Under the pieces are notes generated by a model, which saw only the letters and a list, made by a program, of their open reading frames with translations, was not told where the DNA came from and searched no databases. From positions 1,240,001-1,304,000 of the forward strand of contig NZ_CP012640.2 of assembly GCF_001412595.2 (NCBI RefSeq): DNA of 64,000 nucleotides, written 5' to 3'. Shown in pieces: positions 45,109 through 53,222 of this stretch. The translations under genes and the position numbers were made by a program. Within the stretch, counting starts at the first letter, position 1. Every line of letters starts with the position of its first letter. Source of the stretch: Massilia sp. WG5 (GTDB lineage Bacteria > Pseudomonadota > Gammaproteobacteria > Burkholderiales > Burkholderiaceae_D).

Positions 45109-46050
45109 ATGAGCCTCATCGAAATCGGCTTCCTGCTGCTGGTGTTCTGCAGCGTATTCGGCCTGGCACTCGCCGCCCTGCGCATGGTCGCCGGCGGGAC
45201 GGTGCGCGCGCGGCTCGATGCGATCGGCGTGAGCGAGACCAAGCCCGTGGGCGGGGCGCCATCCTGGCTGCCGCGCTTCGTCGCCGTGGCCGCGCCGGTC
45301 GCAAAATTGTCGCTGCCGGAAAATGACGAGGAAATCTCGGCCGTGCGCGTGCGCTTCATGAATGCGGGCTTCCGCCAGGCCTCGGCCCCGATCGTGTTTT
45401 TCGCCATCAAGACCGTGCTGACGCTGGTGCTGCCGATGTGCGTGTTTACCGTACTCAGCCTGCGCAGCACCGCTCCCGGCACCACGGCCATGCTGGCCTA
45501 TGTGCTGTGCGGCGCCGCGGCAGGCTACTACCTGCCGAATATGCTGTTGCGCAACGCCACGCAGCGGCGCCAGCGCGAGATCTTCGAAAGCTTTCCCGAT
45601 GCGCTCGACCTGATGACCATCTGCGTCGAGGCGGGCCTGGGCATGGATGCGGCGCTGGCGCGCGTGGCGGGCGAGATCAGCCTGAAGAGCGCCGTGCTGG
45701 CCGAAGAACTCAACCTCGTCACGCTCGCGCTGCGCGCCGGCAGCAGCAAGGAAAAGGCGCTGCGCGACCTCGGCACGCGCACCGGGGTCGAGGACGTCGA
45801 CGCCCTGGTGGCCCTGCTGATCCAGGCCGAACGCTTCGGCACCAGCATCGCCGCCTCGCTGCGCGTGCAGTCGGAGCAGCTGCGCACGAAACGGCGCCAG
45901 CGCGCCGAGGAACAGGCCGCCAAGATCGCACTGAAGCTGCTGTTTCCACTGATCTTCTTCATCTTCCCGTCGCTGCTGGTGGTGCTGATGGGCCCCGCCT
46001 TCATCCAGATCTACCGGGTGCTGCTGCCGACGTTTTCCGGAGCCCACTGA
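45109..46050 (+). CDS. tadC: Inner-membrane platform protein TadC
   Basis: A 313-residue second GspF-type platform protein: NATQRRQREIFESFPDALDLMTICVEAGLGMDAALARVAGEI and QAERFGTSIAASLRVQSEQLRTKRRQRAEEQAAKIALKLLFPLIFFIFPSLLVVLMGPA are diagnostic of TadC (shown here as context; motif cores are FPDALDLM and ERFGTSIA). Partner of TadB. 25 bp after tadB, with a GAGGAGA ribosome site. Confidence 0.93.
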   Translation: MSLIEIGFLLLVFCSVFGLALAALRMVAGGTVRARLDAIGVSETKPVGGAPSWLPRFVAVAAPVAKLSLPENDEEISAVRVRFMNAGFRQASAPIVFFAIKTVLTLVLPMCVFTVLSLRSTAPGTTAMLAYVLCGAAAGYYLPNMLLRNATQRRQREIFESFPDALDLMTICVEAGLGMDAALARVAGEISLKSAVLAEELNLVTLALRAGSSKEKALRDLGTRTGVEDVDALVALLIQAERFGTSIAASLRVQSEQLRTKRRQRAEEQAAKIALKLLFPLIFFIFPSLLVVLMGPAFIQIYRVLLPTFSGAH

Positions 46051-46061
46051 AAGGAGACCCC

Positions 46062-47165
46062 ATGCCGATCCGTCCCGCCGGGCTGGCCGTGCTGTCAGCC
46101 GTCATGCTGTCCTCGTGCACCAGCGTTCCCGCGCCGGTGCAGGCGCTGTTCCAGCCGGTGCAGGAGGTACGCCACGGCGCGAGCGCCCTCGCCGCGGCCT
46201 ATTACCGGCTCGGCCGCCTGCACCAGGAGCGCGGCGAACTGGAACAGGCGCTGGCAGCCTACAACCACGCCATCGCGCGCGATCCAAAGGCCCCGGACGC
46301 GCGCATCGCGGCGGCCGTCATCCACGCGCAACAGGGACGGCTGGCGCAGGCCAGGGCGATGCTGCTGGCGGTGTGCACCGATTACCCGGCGCTGGACCAG
46401 GCGCTCAACAACCTGGGCTATGTCTACTACCTCGAGGGCGACTACCAGGCGGCGACCCAGGCCTTCCGCGCTGTGCTGGCGCGCGACCCGGCCAGCGAAC
46501 GCGCCCGCAACAATCTGCGCCTGGCACAGGGCGCGGGCGTGCACGGCGCCGCGGCGCTGGCCGCCATCGCGCCCGTTCCCGAACGAACCGCGACGGAAGC
46601 GGCCGTGCCGGCGGCGCCGCGCGCCACGCCAGGCGCGACGACGCCGGCAGTGATTGCCAGTCCTTCCACCGGCGGCGGCATGCAACTGGTCCAGCTCGGG
46701 CCAAACGTGTATGAACTGAAGGCCGCCGCCGCCGAGGTCGCGCCGCATCCGCTGGCTGCAGCCGCGCCCGCACGCGCGGCGACGGCCCCTGCTGCAGCGG
46801 GGCGGCTGGAAATCGCGAACGGCAACGGCGATACGGGCCTGGCGAAGCGCTTCCGCGACATGCTCGCCGAGCGCGGCATCCGGGCCAGGCGCCTGACCAA
46901 TGCCAGGCCTTTCGGCGAAGCCGTGACCAGGATCGAGTTCCGCCCCGGCTACGAAGCCGCCGCGCATGCCCTGCATGCCGCGCTGGGCGGCAAGGTCGTC
47001 CTGCGCCAGCAGGCCCGGCTGGCCGACCCCACCGACATCCGCCTCCTGCTCGGCAAGGACGCCGCCGTGGCGCTGGCGCAGTTGCGCACGCCGGATGGGG
47101 CCCTGCTCGCGGCCGCGACTCCTTCTTCCCGTCCTTCGTTTACCCTCACCCAGGAGCGTCCATGA
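46062..47165 (+). CDS. tadD: TadD-type TPR lipoprotein with LytR_C domain
   Basis: A 367-residue lipoprotein. Lipobox MLSSC (Cys about 19), then TPR repeats (AAYYRLGRLHQERGELEQAL; LNNLGYVYYLEGDYQAATQAF), an Ala/Pro/Thr-rich linker, and a C-terminal LytR_C-like domain (LEIANGNGDTGLAKRFRDML...IEFRPGYEAAA). TadD/PilF-like proteins pilot the secretin. The LytR_C fusion may tether it to peptidoglycan; this is inference. 11 bp after tadC, with AAGGAG. Confidence 0.88.
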   Translation: MPIRPAGLAVLSAVMLSSCTSVPAPVQALFQPVQEVRHGASALAAAYYRLGRLHQERGELEQALAAYNHAIARDPKAPDARIAAAVIHAQQGRLAQARAMLLAVCTDYPALDQALNNLGYVYYLEGDYQAATQAFRAVLARDPASERARNNLRLAQGAGVHGAAALAAIAPVPERTATEAAVPAAPRATPGATTPAVIASPSTGGGMQLVQLGPNVYELKAAAAEVAPHPLAAAAPARAATAPAAAGRLEIANGNGDTGLAKRFRDMLAERGIRARRLTNARPFGEAVTRIEFRPGYEAAAHALHAALGGKVVLRQQARLADPTDIRLLLGKDAAVALAQLRTPDGALLAAATPSSRPSFTLTQERP

Positions 47166-49432
47166 GAAAAAAAACCCTTCACCGCGCAAGCATCCTGGCC
47201 ACGGCCGGCGCCCTCGCCGGCACGCTGGCGGCATGCGGCGGCGGATCGGACAGCGGTTGCCAGAACCTCGATCCATCGCGCAGCGGCAGCCTGCCCTCGT
47301 GCAGCGCAGCCGCGGCGCCGGGCATCCCTTCCGCGCAGGCCTCGCTGGCGATCTCGCTGAGCGATGCAAGCGGCGCGCCGGTCACGACGGTTTCGTCGAC
47401 TGCGCCGGGCACGGCGAAGGCGGTGGTGAAGGACAGCAGCGGCCGGGCCCTCGCCGGCGTGGCCGTGAGATTCACGAGCAGCGACAAGACGGCGGTGCTG
47501 ACGCCCGCTTCCGGCAGCGCCCTGACCGATTCGAATGGCGTGGCCAGCATCGGCGTGGCGCCCGGCACCGAGGCGGGCGCCTTCACGCTGAGCGCAAGCG
47601 CCACCGTGGGCAGCGCCGCCGTCACCGGCAGCACGAGCTACGCGGTCGCCTTCCCGGTGCTGACGATGAGCGCCCTGAGCAGCAATCCATCGCCGCTGCC
47701 CGCCGGCGGCACCGCCAGCCTCTCGGTCACGGTGCTGGACGGCGGCAAGCCCTTTGCGCCGGCGCAATCGGTCAGCTTCAGTTCCCCCTGCGCCACCGCC
47801 GGCAAAGCCGTCATCAGCTCGCCGGTGACGACCGTCAACGGCGTCGCCACGACCTCGTATATCGACAAGGGTTGCGGCGCGCCCGATCTCGTGACGGCCT
47901 CCACCACGCTGGCCGGCGCCACCACAAGCCAGACCGGGACGGTGAATGTGGAACGCGCGCTGCCGGGCCAGCTCGCCTTCGTCTCGGCCCTGCCCCAGAA
48001 TATCTCGCTGAAGGGCACCGGCGGCGCCGGACGGCAGGAATCCTCGGTCGTGGTCTTCAAGCTGCGCGACCCCAACGGCAACCCGGTGTCGGGACAGCCG
48101 ATCTCCTTCGCCCTGAGCACGACCGTCGGCGGCCTGAGGCTGAGCGCGGACACCGCCACCACCGGCGCCGACGGTACGGCGAGCACCATCGTTTTCGGCG
48201 GCACCGTCAATACGCCGGTACGCGTCATCGCCAGCATTCCGGGCAGCAAGGACAGTGCCGCCCAGATCATCACAACAGTGTCCGACCAGCTCGTGGTGTC
48301 GACCGGCGTGCCGGACCAGAACAGCTTCAGCCTGTCGACAGCCATCTATAACGTCGAAGGCATGGAGTACGACGGTTGCCCGGCGCCGTTCGGATCGAAC
48401 GTGACGGTCAGGCTGGCCGACCACTTCAACAATCCCGCGCCGGACGGCACGGCCGTCAGTTTCACCGCCGAGGGCGGCTCGATCGACGCCTCCTGCCTGA
48501 CCGGCCTGGTCAGCACGACACTCACGGATGGCTCGTTGATCCAGCAGAAAGGCATCCCTGGCGCCTGCACGGTGCGCTTCTGTGCCGCCAACCCACGGCC
48601 GGCGGATGGCCGGGTGACCGTGCTGGCCTACGCCTTGGGCGAGGAGAGCTTCTTCGATACCAACGGCGACAATTTGTATTCGGTCGGCGAGCCTTTCCAG
48701 GATCTTGGCGAGCCTTTCCGCAACGACCGCGCCATCACCAACCGGCATGCGAATGCCAACTGGGGTGTCGACCCCACGCCGGGCGCACCGTTCAATCCCC
48801 GCTCGCCGGACGACCGGTGGTACAAGAACAACGGGCAGCGGGTAGACGGGGAAACCTTTATCGACTCGAATGGCGTTCAGGGCTGGAATCCTGCGGGTGA
48901 CGGCCAGTACAACGGTGTACTCAGGCTGGACGCTGCTTCCACCCGGCCAGTAACCCATGTGCGCGGCGCCCTGGTACAGGTCCTGTCCACCAGCACCGCC
49001 GCGGTTACTTCCTTGGATGCGCAGCAATTCTCCTTAAGCCATTGCGTTTCGGGTACGCCGTTCGTTAATACGCCGGTCACGCTGCGCCTGGCGATCCGCG
49101 ACACCAACCCGACAGTGTTCCTGATGAACCGGGCGGGTGCGGATGGCTCCCTGGACCTGCCTTTCGATCTGCCGGGTAATATCCTACCGGCTGGCACGAA
49201 GATCGAATTCACGGCCAGCAACGGTACATTGCTGAGTCCGGCATCCATCGTGGTTCCCAACACAAACGAACCCAGCGCCGCAGTGTGGATCTACCCCGTC
49301 CAGATGCAGAGCGACGCCGTACAGGACCAGTTCCTCAAGTGCAGCAACACGGTCAGCAGCGCATCGCTGACCGTGAAAGTGACGTCGCCATCGGGCGTCG
49401 TCACTCTGCGCTCCTATCCGGTCACCGACTGA
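47162..49432 (+). CDS. Ig-like-domain lipoprotein at the end of the Tad operon
   Basis: A large lipoprotein of 756 residues, lipobox TLAACGGG (Cys about 25). Several bacterial Ig-like (invasin/Big_1-type) domains follow, marked by AKAVVKDSSGRALAGVAVRFTSSD, LRDPNGNPVSGQPISFAL and ADHFNNPAPDGTAVSFTAEGG. Residues about 495-525 contain Ca-binding-like loops: FFDTNGDNLYSVGEPFQDLGEPF and later FIDSNGVQGWNPAGDGQ. The ATG overlaps tadD's stop (ATGA), so it is made with the pilus. A surface adhesin or pilus-associated wall protein is the best guess; other Tad loci usually lack it. Confidence 0.85.
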   Translation: MRKKTLHRASILATAGALAGTLAACGGGSDSGCQNLDPSRSGSLPSCSAAAAPGIPSAQASLAISLSDASGAPVTTVSSTAPGTAKAVVKDSSGRALAGVAVRFTSSDKTAVLTPASGSALTDSNGVASIGVAPGTEAGAFTLSASATVGSAAVTGSTSYAVAFPVLTMSALSSNPSPLPAGGTASLSVTVLDGGKPFAPAQSVSFSSPCATAGKAVISSPVTTVNGVATTSYIDKGCGAPDLVTASTTLAGATTSQTGTVNVERALPGQLAFVSALPQNISLKGTGGAGRQESSVVVFKLRDPNGNPVSGQPISFALSTTVGGLRLSADTATTGADGTASTIVFGGTVNTPVRVIASIPGSKDSAAQIITTVSDQLVVSTGVPDQNSFSLSTAIYNVEGMEYDGCPAPFGSNVTVRLADHFNNPAPDGTAVSFTAEGGSIDASCLTGLVSTTLTDGSLIQQKGIPGACTVRFCAANPRPADGRVTVLAYALGEESFFDTNGDNLYSVGEPFQDLGEPFRNDRAITNRHANANWGVDPTPGAPFNPRSPDDRWYKNNGQRVDGETFIDSNGVQGWNPAGDGQYNGVLRLDAASTRPVTHVRGALVQVLSTSTAAVTSLDAQQFSLSHCVSGTPFVNTPVTLRLAIRDTNPTVFLMNRAGADGSLDLPFDLPGNILPAGTKIEFTASNGTLLSPASIVVPNTNEPSAAVWIYPVQMQSDAVQDQFLKCSNTVSSASLTVKVTSPSGVVTLRSYPVTD

Positions 49433-49445
49433 AGACGGGAGAACG

Positions 49446-49485
49446 AAAAATCGCGACCAGGATGTTCCATGGTCGCGATTTTTTT
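49446..49485. terminator. Bidirectional Rho-independent terminator of the Tad operon
   Basis: Perfect 14-bp arms AAAAATCGCGACCA (49446-49459) and TGGTCGCGATTTTT (49470-49483) with loop GGATGTTCCA, followed by TT. The A-run on one side and T-run on the other serve both the pilus operon and the facing LuxR-type gene. Confidence 0.92.
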
Positions 49486-49515
49486 AATGCGGAGGTAAAA
49501 ACCGTATTTTCAGCC

Positions 49516-50256
49516 TCAAGCAGAAATTTCCATTTTCAAACGCGACTTTCTGACGGAAGAATTATCTTCCACGCCCACGCTCAGGTGGCTCTGCGCATAG
49601 ACATACAAATCGAGCCGATTGCCAACGCCCAGCTTCTGGTAAATCGAAGAAAGATGATTCCGCAAAGTCGATTCCGAAATAAAGAGTTCTTTCGCCAAAT
49701 CCTTATTGGTGCGAACTTTGTTATCGACGACAGCGCGCAATACCTTGCGCTCCCGCGGGGTCAACAAGCCAAAGTGAGCTTTGGGCTCGGCGACGGACGG
49801 CTCTTCGCGCGCGCGCCGCATGACCTGCAAGGCGATGCCGGTCGCTTCGCGGCCGAACCACAACTCGCCTTCATGGGTCTTTTCGATGGCCTTGATGACC
49901 TCGTCGGCGCTGGAGCGCCGGGTCAGCAAGCCGTGTGCGCCGCAGCGGACGCTCGATGCCAGGCTTTCTTCCGTGACCTCTTCCATGAACAGCAGTGTGC
50001 GGCGCCCGCTGATGAGCGCCTCCGGCAGCAGGCCGTCCACCGTCAACTTCGCGAGGTCGCTGCGCATCAGGACGAGGTCGGGCGTCACGCCGGGAATCTG
50101 CAGGAGCGCATCGGTTTGATTGCTCGCGATGCTGACCACTTCCATCAGGGGCCTGTGGCCGTTGATCAACTTGGTCAGCGCCCATAGCATCAGCTGATGA
50201 TTCTCGACGACCAGGACACGAATGGGTTTATTCAACAGATTATGTATATTGGACAT
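49516..50256 (-). CDS. LuxR-family regulator with degenerate receiver
   Basis: A 246-residue NarL/FixJ-type regulator. The receiver-like domain (about 10-130) has ENHQ for the acidic pair and PDLVLMRSDLAKLTVDG, with Arg where the phosphoacceptor Asp belongs. It has LLTRRSSADEV with Arg for the Lys, so phosphorylation is not expected. The C-terminal HTH is intact: LLTPRERKVLRAVVDNKVRTNKDLAKELFISESTLRNHLSSIYQKL. Facing the Tad operon across a shared terminator makes it a candidate regulator of pili, unproven. Confidence 0.88.
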   Translation of the reverse strand: MSNIHNLLNKPIRVLVVENHQLMLWALTKLINGHRPLMEVVSIASNQTDALLQIPGVTPDLVLMRSDLAKLTVDGLLPEALISGRRTLLFMEEVTEESLASSVRCGAHGLLTRRSSADEVIKAIEKTHEGELWFGREATGIALQVMRRAREEPSVAEPKAHFGLLTPRERKVLRAVVDNKVRTNKDLAKELFISESTLRNHLSSIYQKLGVGNRLDLYVYAQSHLSVGVEDNSSVRKSRLKMEISA

Positions 50257-50539
50257 TATATTTTCTTTTTAGAAAAATAAGAACATCCGCTGAACGTTTT
50301 ACTCACTTCATGTCAGCGCTCTTGGTGATGTTTTCTTACGTACCAATGTCCGTACTTCTACTTGATGAGACATGTAAATACTATAATCCAAGTCCTTACT
50401 GAAAGTCTATATTTATGAATAATTTGACGGCCAAAAACGACATCTTGAACTCATTCATTAATAAAAATAACGTTCAATATCTCTAAAGAAAATAATGAAA
50501 TCGTACAAATGGAAATAATGTGAATTAATGCATTCTGTA
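50257..50539. other. AT-rich 283-bp regulatory gap
   Basis: Markedly AT-rich, with many A/T runs. It must contain the promoter of the LuxR-type gene and the end of pncB transcription. No hairpin with a clear T-run or named operator could be fixed by eye. The low GC is typical of a silenced (H-NS-type) or strongly regulated promoter. Confidence 0.4.
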
Positions 50540-51727
50540 TTAAATATGTTGATCGAAGACCTGCCTTAAATAAGCGATAAAGGTCTCGTCCGTCCCCATA
50601 CCCTTGCCCGGGCTGTCGGACAGCTTGGCTACCGGCTGGCCGTTGCAGCGCGTGAGTTTCATGACGATGTTCAGCGGCTCGAACTGGGTGTCGTTGGTGA
50701 GCTTGGTGCCGATGCCGAAACCGAGCTGCACGCGGTCGGCGAAGTGGCGGTACAGGTCCAGGGCCTTCGGCACCGTCAGCGCGTCCGAAAACACCAGGCG
50801 CTTGGTGCGGGCATCGATGCGCAGCTTCGTGTAATGGGCCAGCGCCTTCTCGCCCCACTCGACCGGATCGCCGGAATCGTGCCGCAGGCCATCGAAGAGC
50901 TTGGCGAAATACAGGTCGAAATCGCGCAGGAAGGCGTCCATGCCGACCACGTCGGTCAGCGCGGTGCCGAGGTCGCCGCGGTATTCCTGGACCCAGTCCT
51001 CCAGCGCCTTCTTCTGGAAGTCGCGCAGGCGCACGTCGAAGGATTGGAAGGCCTGCATGTATTCGTGGGCCATGGTGCCGATCGGCACCAGGTTGAATTT
51101 CTTCGCCAGGTAGACGTTCGAGGTGCCCCGGAAATACTGGGGCAGCTCGCGCGCCATGGTTTCGACCACCTCTTCGTGCCATTCGCCGGAAAAGCGGCGG
51201 CGCACGCCGAAGTCGAAGAAATCGAAGGGGTTCAGGCGCTTCGGCTCCAGGTCGAAGGCGCGGAATTCGTCGATCTTCTGCCGCAGGCGGCGCCGAGCCT
51301 CTTCCAGCGCCGCCGCCTGGTCGACACGACGGAAATACAGTTCGTTGACGATGTAGAGCACGAAGATCTCGAAACCCATCACGTGCACGATCGGGCCGGA
51401 GGCGCGGATGCGCAGGTGCGGGCCGTCGGTCTCGACGCGGATGAACTTGCGCTGGAAGCGGAACAGGGTCAGGAAGTCGGCGAAGTCGCTCTTGATGAAA
51501 CGCAGCGAGCGCAGGTACGCCACCTCCTCTTCGCTGAACATCATTTCGCACAGATGGTCCAGCTCGCGATCGATTTCGTCCTTCAGTTCGGCCAGCGGAA
51601 AGGCCGGCGTGTTGCGGCACTTGAATTCGTATTCGCCGATGGCGCCCGGGTGCATGTGCAGGAAGGCCTGCCACATCGTGAATTTGTACAGATCGGTTTC
51701 GAGCAGGCTGCGGACGACAGGTTTCAT
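50540..51727 (-). CDS. pncB: Nicotinate phosphoribosyltransferase
   Basis: A 395-residue enzyme that makes nicotinate mononucleotide from nicotinate and PRPP, with ATP, for NAD salvage. Signs: [14 protein letters not shown] at the N-terminus (near residues 10-23), [27 protein letters not shown] (active-site His region), [30 protein letters not shown] and [11 protein letters not shown]. The ATG overlaps the SET gene stop (ATGA). Long AT-rich DNA follows. With pncA (16709-17314) it completes nicotinamide-to-NAD salvage. Confidence 0.95.
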   Translation of the reverse strand: MKPVVRSLLETDLYKFTMWQAFLHMHPGAIGEYEFKCRNTPAFPLAELKDEIDRELDHLCEMMFSEEEVAYLRSLRFIKSDFADFLTLFRFQRKFIRVETDGPHLRIRASGPIVHVMGFEIFVLYIVNELYFRRVDQAAALEEARRRLRQKIDEFRAFDLEPKRLNPFDFFDFGVRRRFSGEWHEEVVETMARELPQYFRGTSNVYLAKKFNLVPIGTMAHEYMQAFQSFDVRLRDFQKKALEDWVQEYRGDLGTALTDVVGMDAFLRDFDLYFAKLFDGLRHDSGDPVEWGEKALAHYTKLRIDARTKRLVFSDALTVPKALDLYRHFADRVQLGFGIGTKLTNDTQFEPLNIVMKLTRCNGQPVAKLSDSPGKGMGTDETFIAYLRQVFDQHI

Positions 51728-52200
51728 TGAAGGGCTTTCTTTTTCGCGCGGCGCTTCGGCGCCAGCATGGTGCCGCTGCAGGCCGGGGTGCCGCAGCGGC
51801 AGGCGAACAGGCGCTTGAGCGCGGGCGTATGGCGTTCGTCGTAGATGAGCGCGTAATTGTAGTTCAGCTCCTCGCCCTCGTCGATGTCGCGCAGGGCGTG
51901 GATATAGACCCGGCCGTCTTCCTCGTAGGCTTCGCAGTTCGGCTCGCAGGCGTGGTTGATCCAGCGCGCATCGTTGCCGCGCCGGCCGCCGTCGATCACG
52001 TTACCGTCGGCCAGGCTGAAGTAGAAGGTATGGTTGACCGGGCCGCCCTGCTGCGCGGCGCGCTCGGTGGCGGCGTCCCAGCTGATGCGCTCGCCGCGGT
52101 ATTCGATGATGCGCTCGCCGGCTGCGATCGGACGGATGGCGAACACGCCGTTGCCGTGGACCGGCGACTTCCTGACTTCGTAGTTTTTTTCCTTGCTCAT
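51724..52200 (-). CDS. SET-domain protein-lysine methyltransferase
   Basis: A 158-residue SET protein of the kind first known from eukaryotic histone methyltransferases. Motifs: [29 protein letters not shown] (SET-N), [41 protein letters not shown] (the catalytic NHxxxPNC and GEELxxxY), and a post-SET zinc-like [12 protein letters not shown]. It would mono-, di- or trimethylate a lysine on an unknown protein. Overlapping pncB by the ATGA shared stop/start suggests co-translation. No strong ribosome site at 52200. Confidence 0.9.
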   Translation of the reverse strand: MSKEKNYEVRKSPVHGNGVFAIRPIAAGERIIEYRGERISWDAATERAAQQGGPVNHTFYFSLADGNVIDGGRRGNDARWINHACEPNCEAYEEDGRVYIHALRDIDEGEELNYNYALIYDERHTPALKRLFACRCGTPACSGTMLAPKRRAKKKALQ

Positions 52201-52280
52201 TGCGGATTCATGGACGATGGGTGAACGAAGAGGATGCCTATTATTGACCGAAATGCACGAGCCGTGTCACACGCGCCTCA

Positions 52281-53162
52281 TTACAACCGTGTACTGGTGC
52301 GAGCCGCAAGCCGCCGGGCCGCCTGCCGCGGCGGCGTATCTCCCAGCGGCAGCAGCATGCCGCTGCGCGCCAGCAGCCGCACCACGGCGGCCTCACCGAT
52401 GCGCAGGCCGCGTCCGCGCAGCTGCGGCAGCGAACGCAGCGGCTCGGGCGCGATGTCGACCGCGGCGCGCACCAGCAGGCGCTGCAGGGGACGCAGCGGC
52501 GCGGGCAGGATCGCCGCCTCGCCCATGATGCGCATGAAGTCGTCGAGGATGCCTGACCCCTCCAGGCCGGGCGCGGTGGCGGCGAGCAGCGCTTCCCACG
52601 CGGCCCAGGAGTCCGGTGTGCCGGTCGCGCCATACAGCAGCGCGGAGGCGCCGGATTCGGCAAACGCGCGGTCCTTCTCCCGCGCGGACAAAGCCCAGGC
52701 ATAGCGATGGTAGGCCTGGGTGAAGCCGAAGGTGGCGCTCGCATGCACCCAGTCGAGCAGGCGCGGATCGTTGGCGCGATAAGCGAGGCCATCGGGCGTA
52801 CGCCCTTCCACCTGCTCGTGCAGGCGCACCACGCGCGCGATCAGTCTTTCCGCCGCCGAACGCGGCCCATAGACCGTCATCATGGCCGCGAAGCCGGTAC
52901 GGCGCAGGCGCAGGCCCGGGTCGCGCCGGAAGCTGCTGTGGTCCCAGACGCCCGAGCGCACCGAGGGTTCGGCCAGCTCGAGCAGGACCGCCGCGACCCC
53001 GCCGACGAACAGCACGACCGGATTGGCAAACACCCGCCAGGAGACGCCGTCCGCCGGCATCAGGGCCGGCTCGCCGGGCGGCTGGCTGAAGTCGAAGGCC
53101 ATGCCCGGGGGCGGCCGCAGCAGCTCCTGCAGCGCGTTCAGCACCGGCGCCGCTCCTGGCAT
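52281..53162 (-). CDS. DUF2236/MpaB-type oxygenase
   Basis: A 293-residue protein of the DUF2236 family, to which mycophenolate MpaB and rubber-degrading latex-clearing (Lcp) oxygenases belong; a b-type heme is expected. Signs: FANPVVLFVGGVAAVLLELAEPSVRSGVWDHSSFRRDP, RRTGFAAMMTVYGPRSAAERL, RANDPRLLDWVHASATFGFTQAY (His and Arg region). The frame runs on upstream without a stop to TGA at 53217-53219, which ends the acyl-CoA synthetase, so it is an in-frame downstream unit. No ribosome site at 53162. Substrate unknown. Confidence 0.82.
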   Translation of the reverse strand: MPGAAPVLNALQELLRPPPGMAFDFSQPPGEPALMPADGVSWRVFANPVVLFVGGVAAVLLELAEPSVRSGVWDHSSFRRDPGLRLRRTGFAAMMTVYGPRSAAERLIARVVRLHEQVEGRTPDGLAYRANDPRLLDWVHASATFGFTQAYHRYAWALSAREKDRAFAESGASALLYGATGTPDSWAAWEALLAATAPGLEGSGILDDFMRIMGEAAILPAPLRPLQRLLVRAAVDIAPEPLRSLPQLRGRGLRIGEAAVVRLLARSGMLLPLGDTPPRQAARRLAARTSTRL

Positions 53163-53169
53163 CGCATCC

Positions 53170-53222
53170 CGGGCCGCGATTCCGCCCCCAACTGAGCCCG
53201 CAACTGAGCCCGCAACTCAGCC
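53170..53222 (-). repeat. 12-base tandem repeat at the synthetase/oxygenase junction
   Basis: On the minus strand CGGGCTGAGTTG is followed by two CGGGCTCAGTTG units. The first holds the TGA stop of the acyl-CoA synthetase gene; the others have TCA (Ser) at the same place. The frame then stays open into the oxygenase gene. See findings. Confidence 0.7.
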
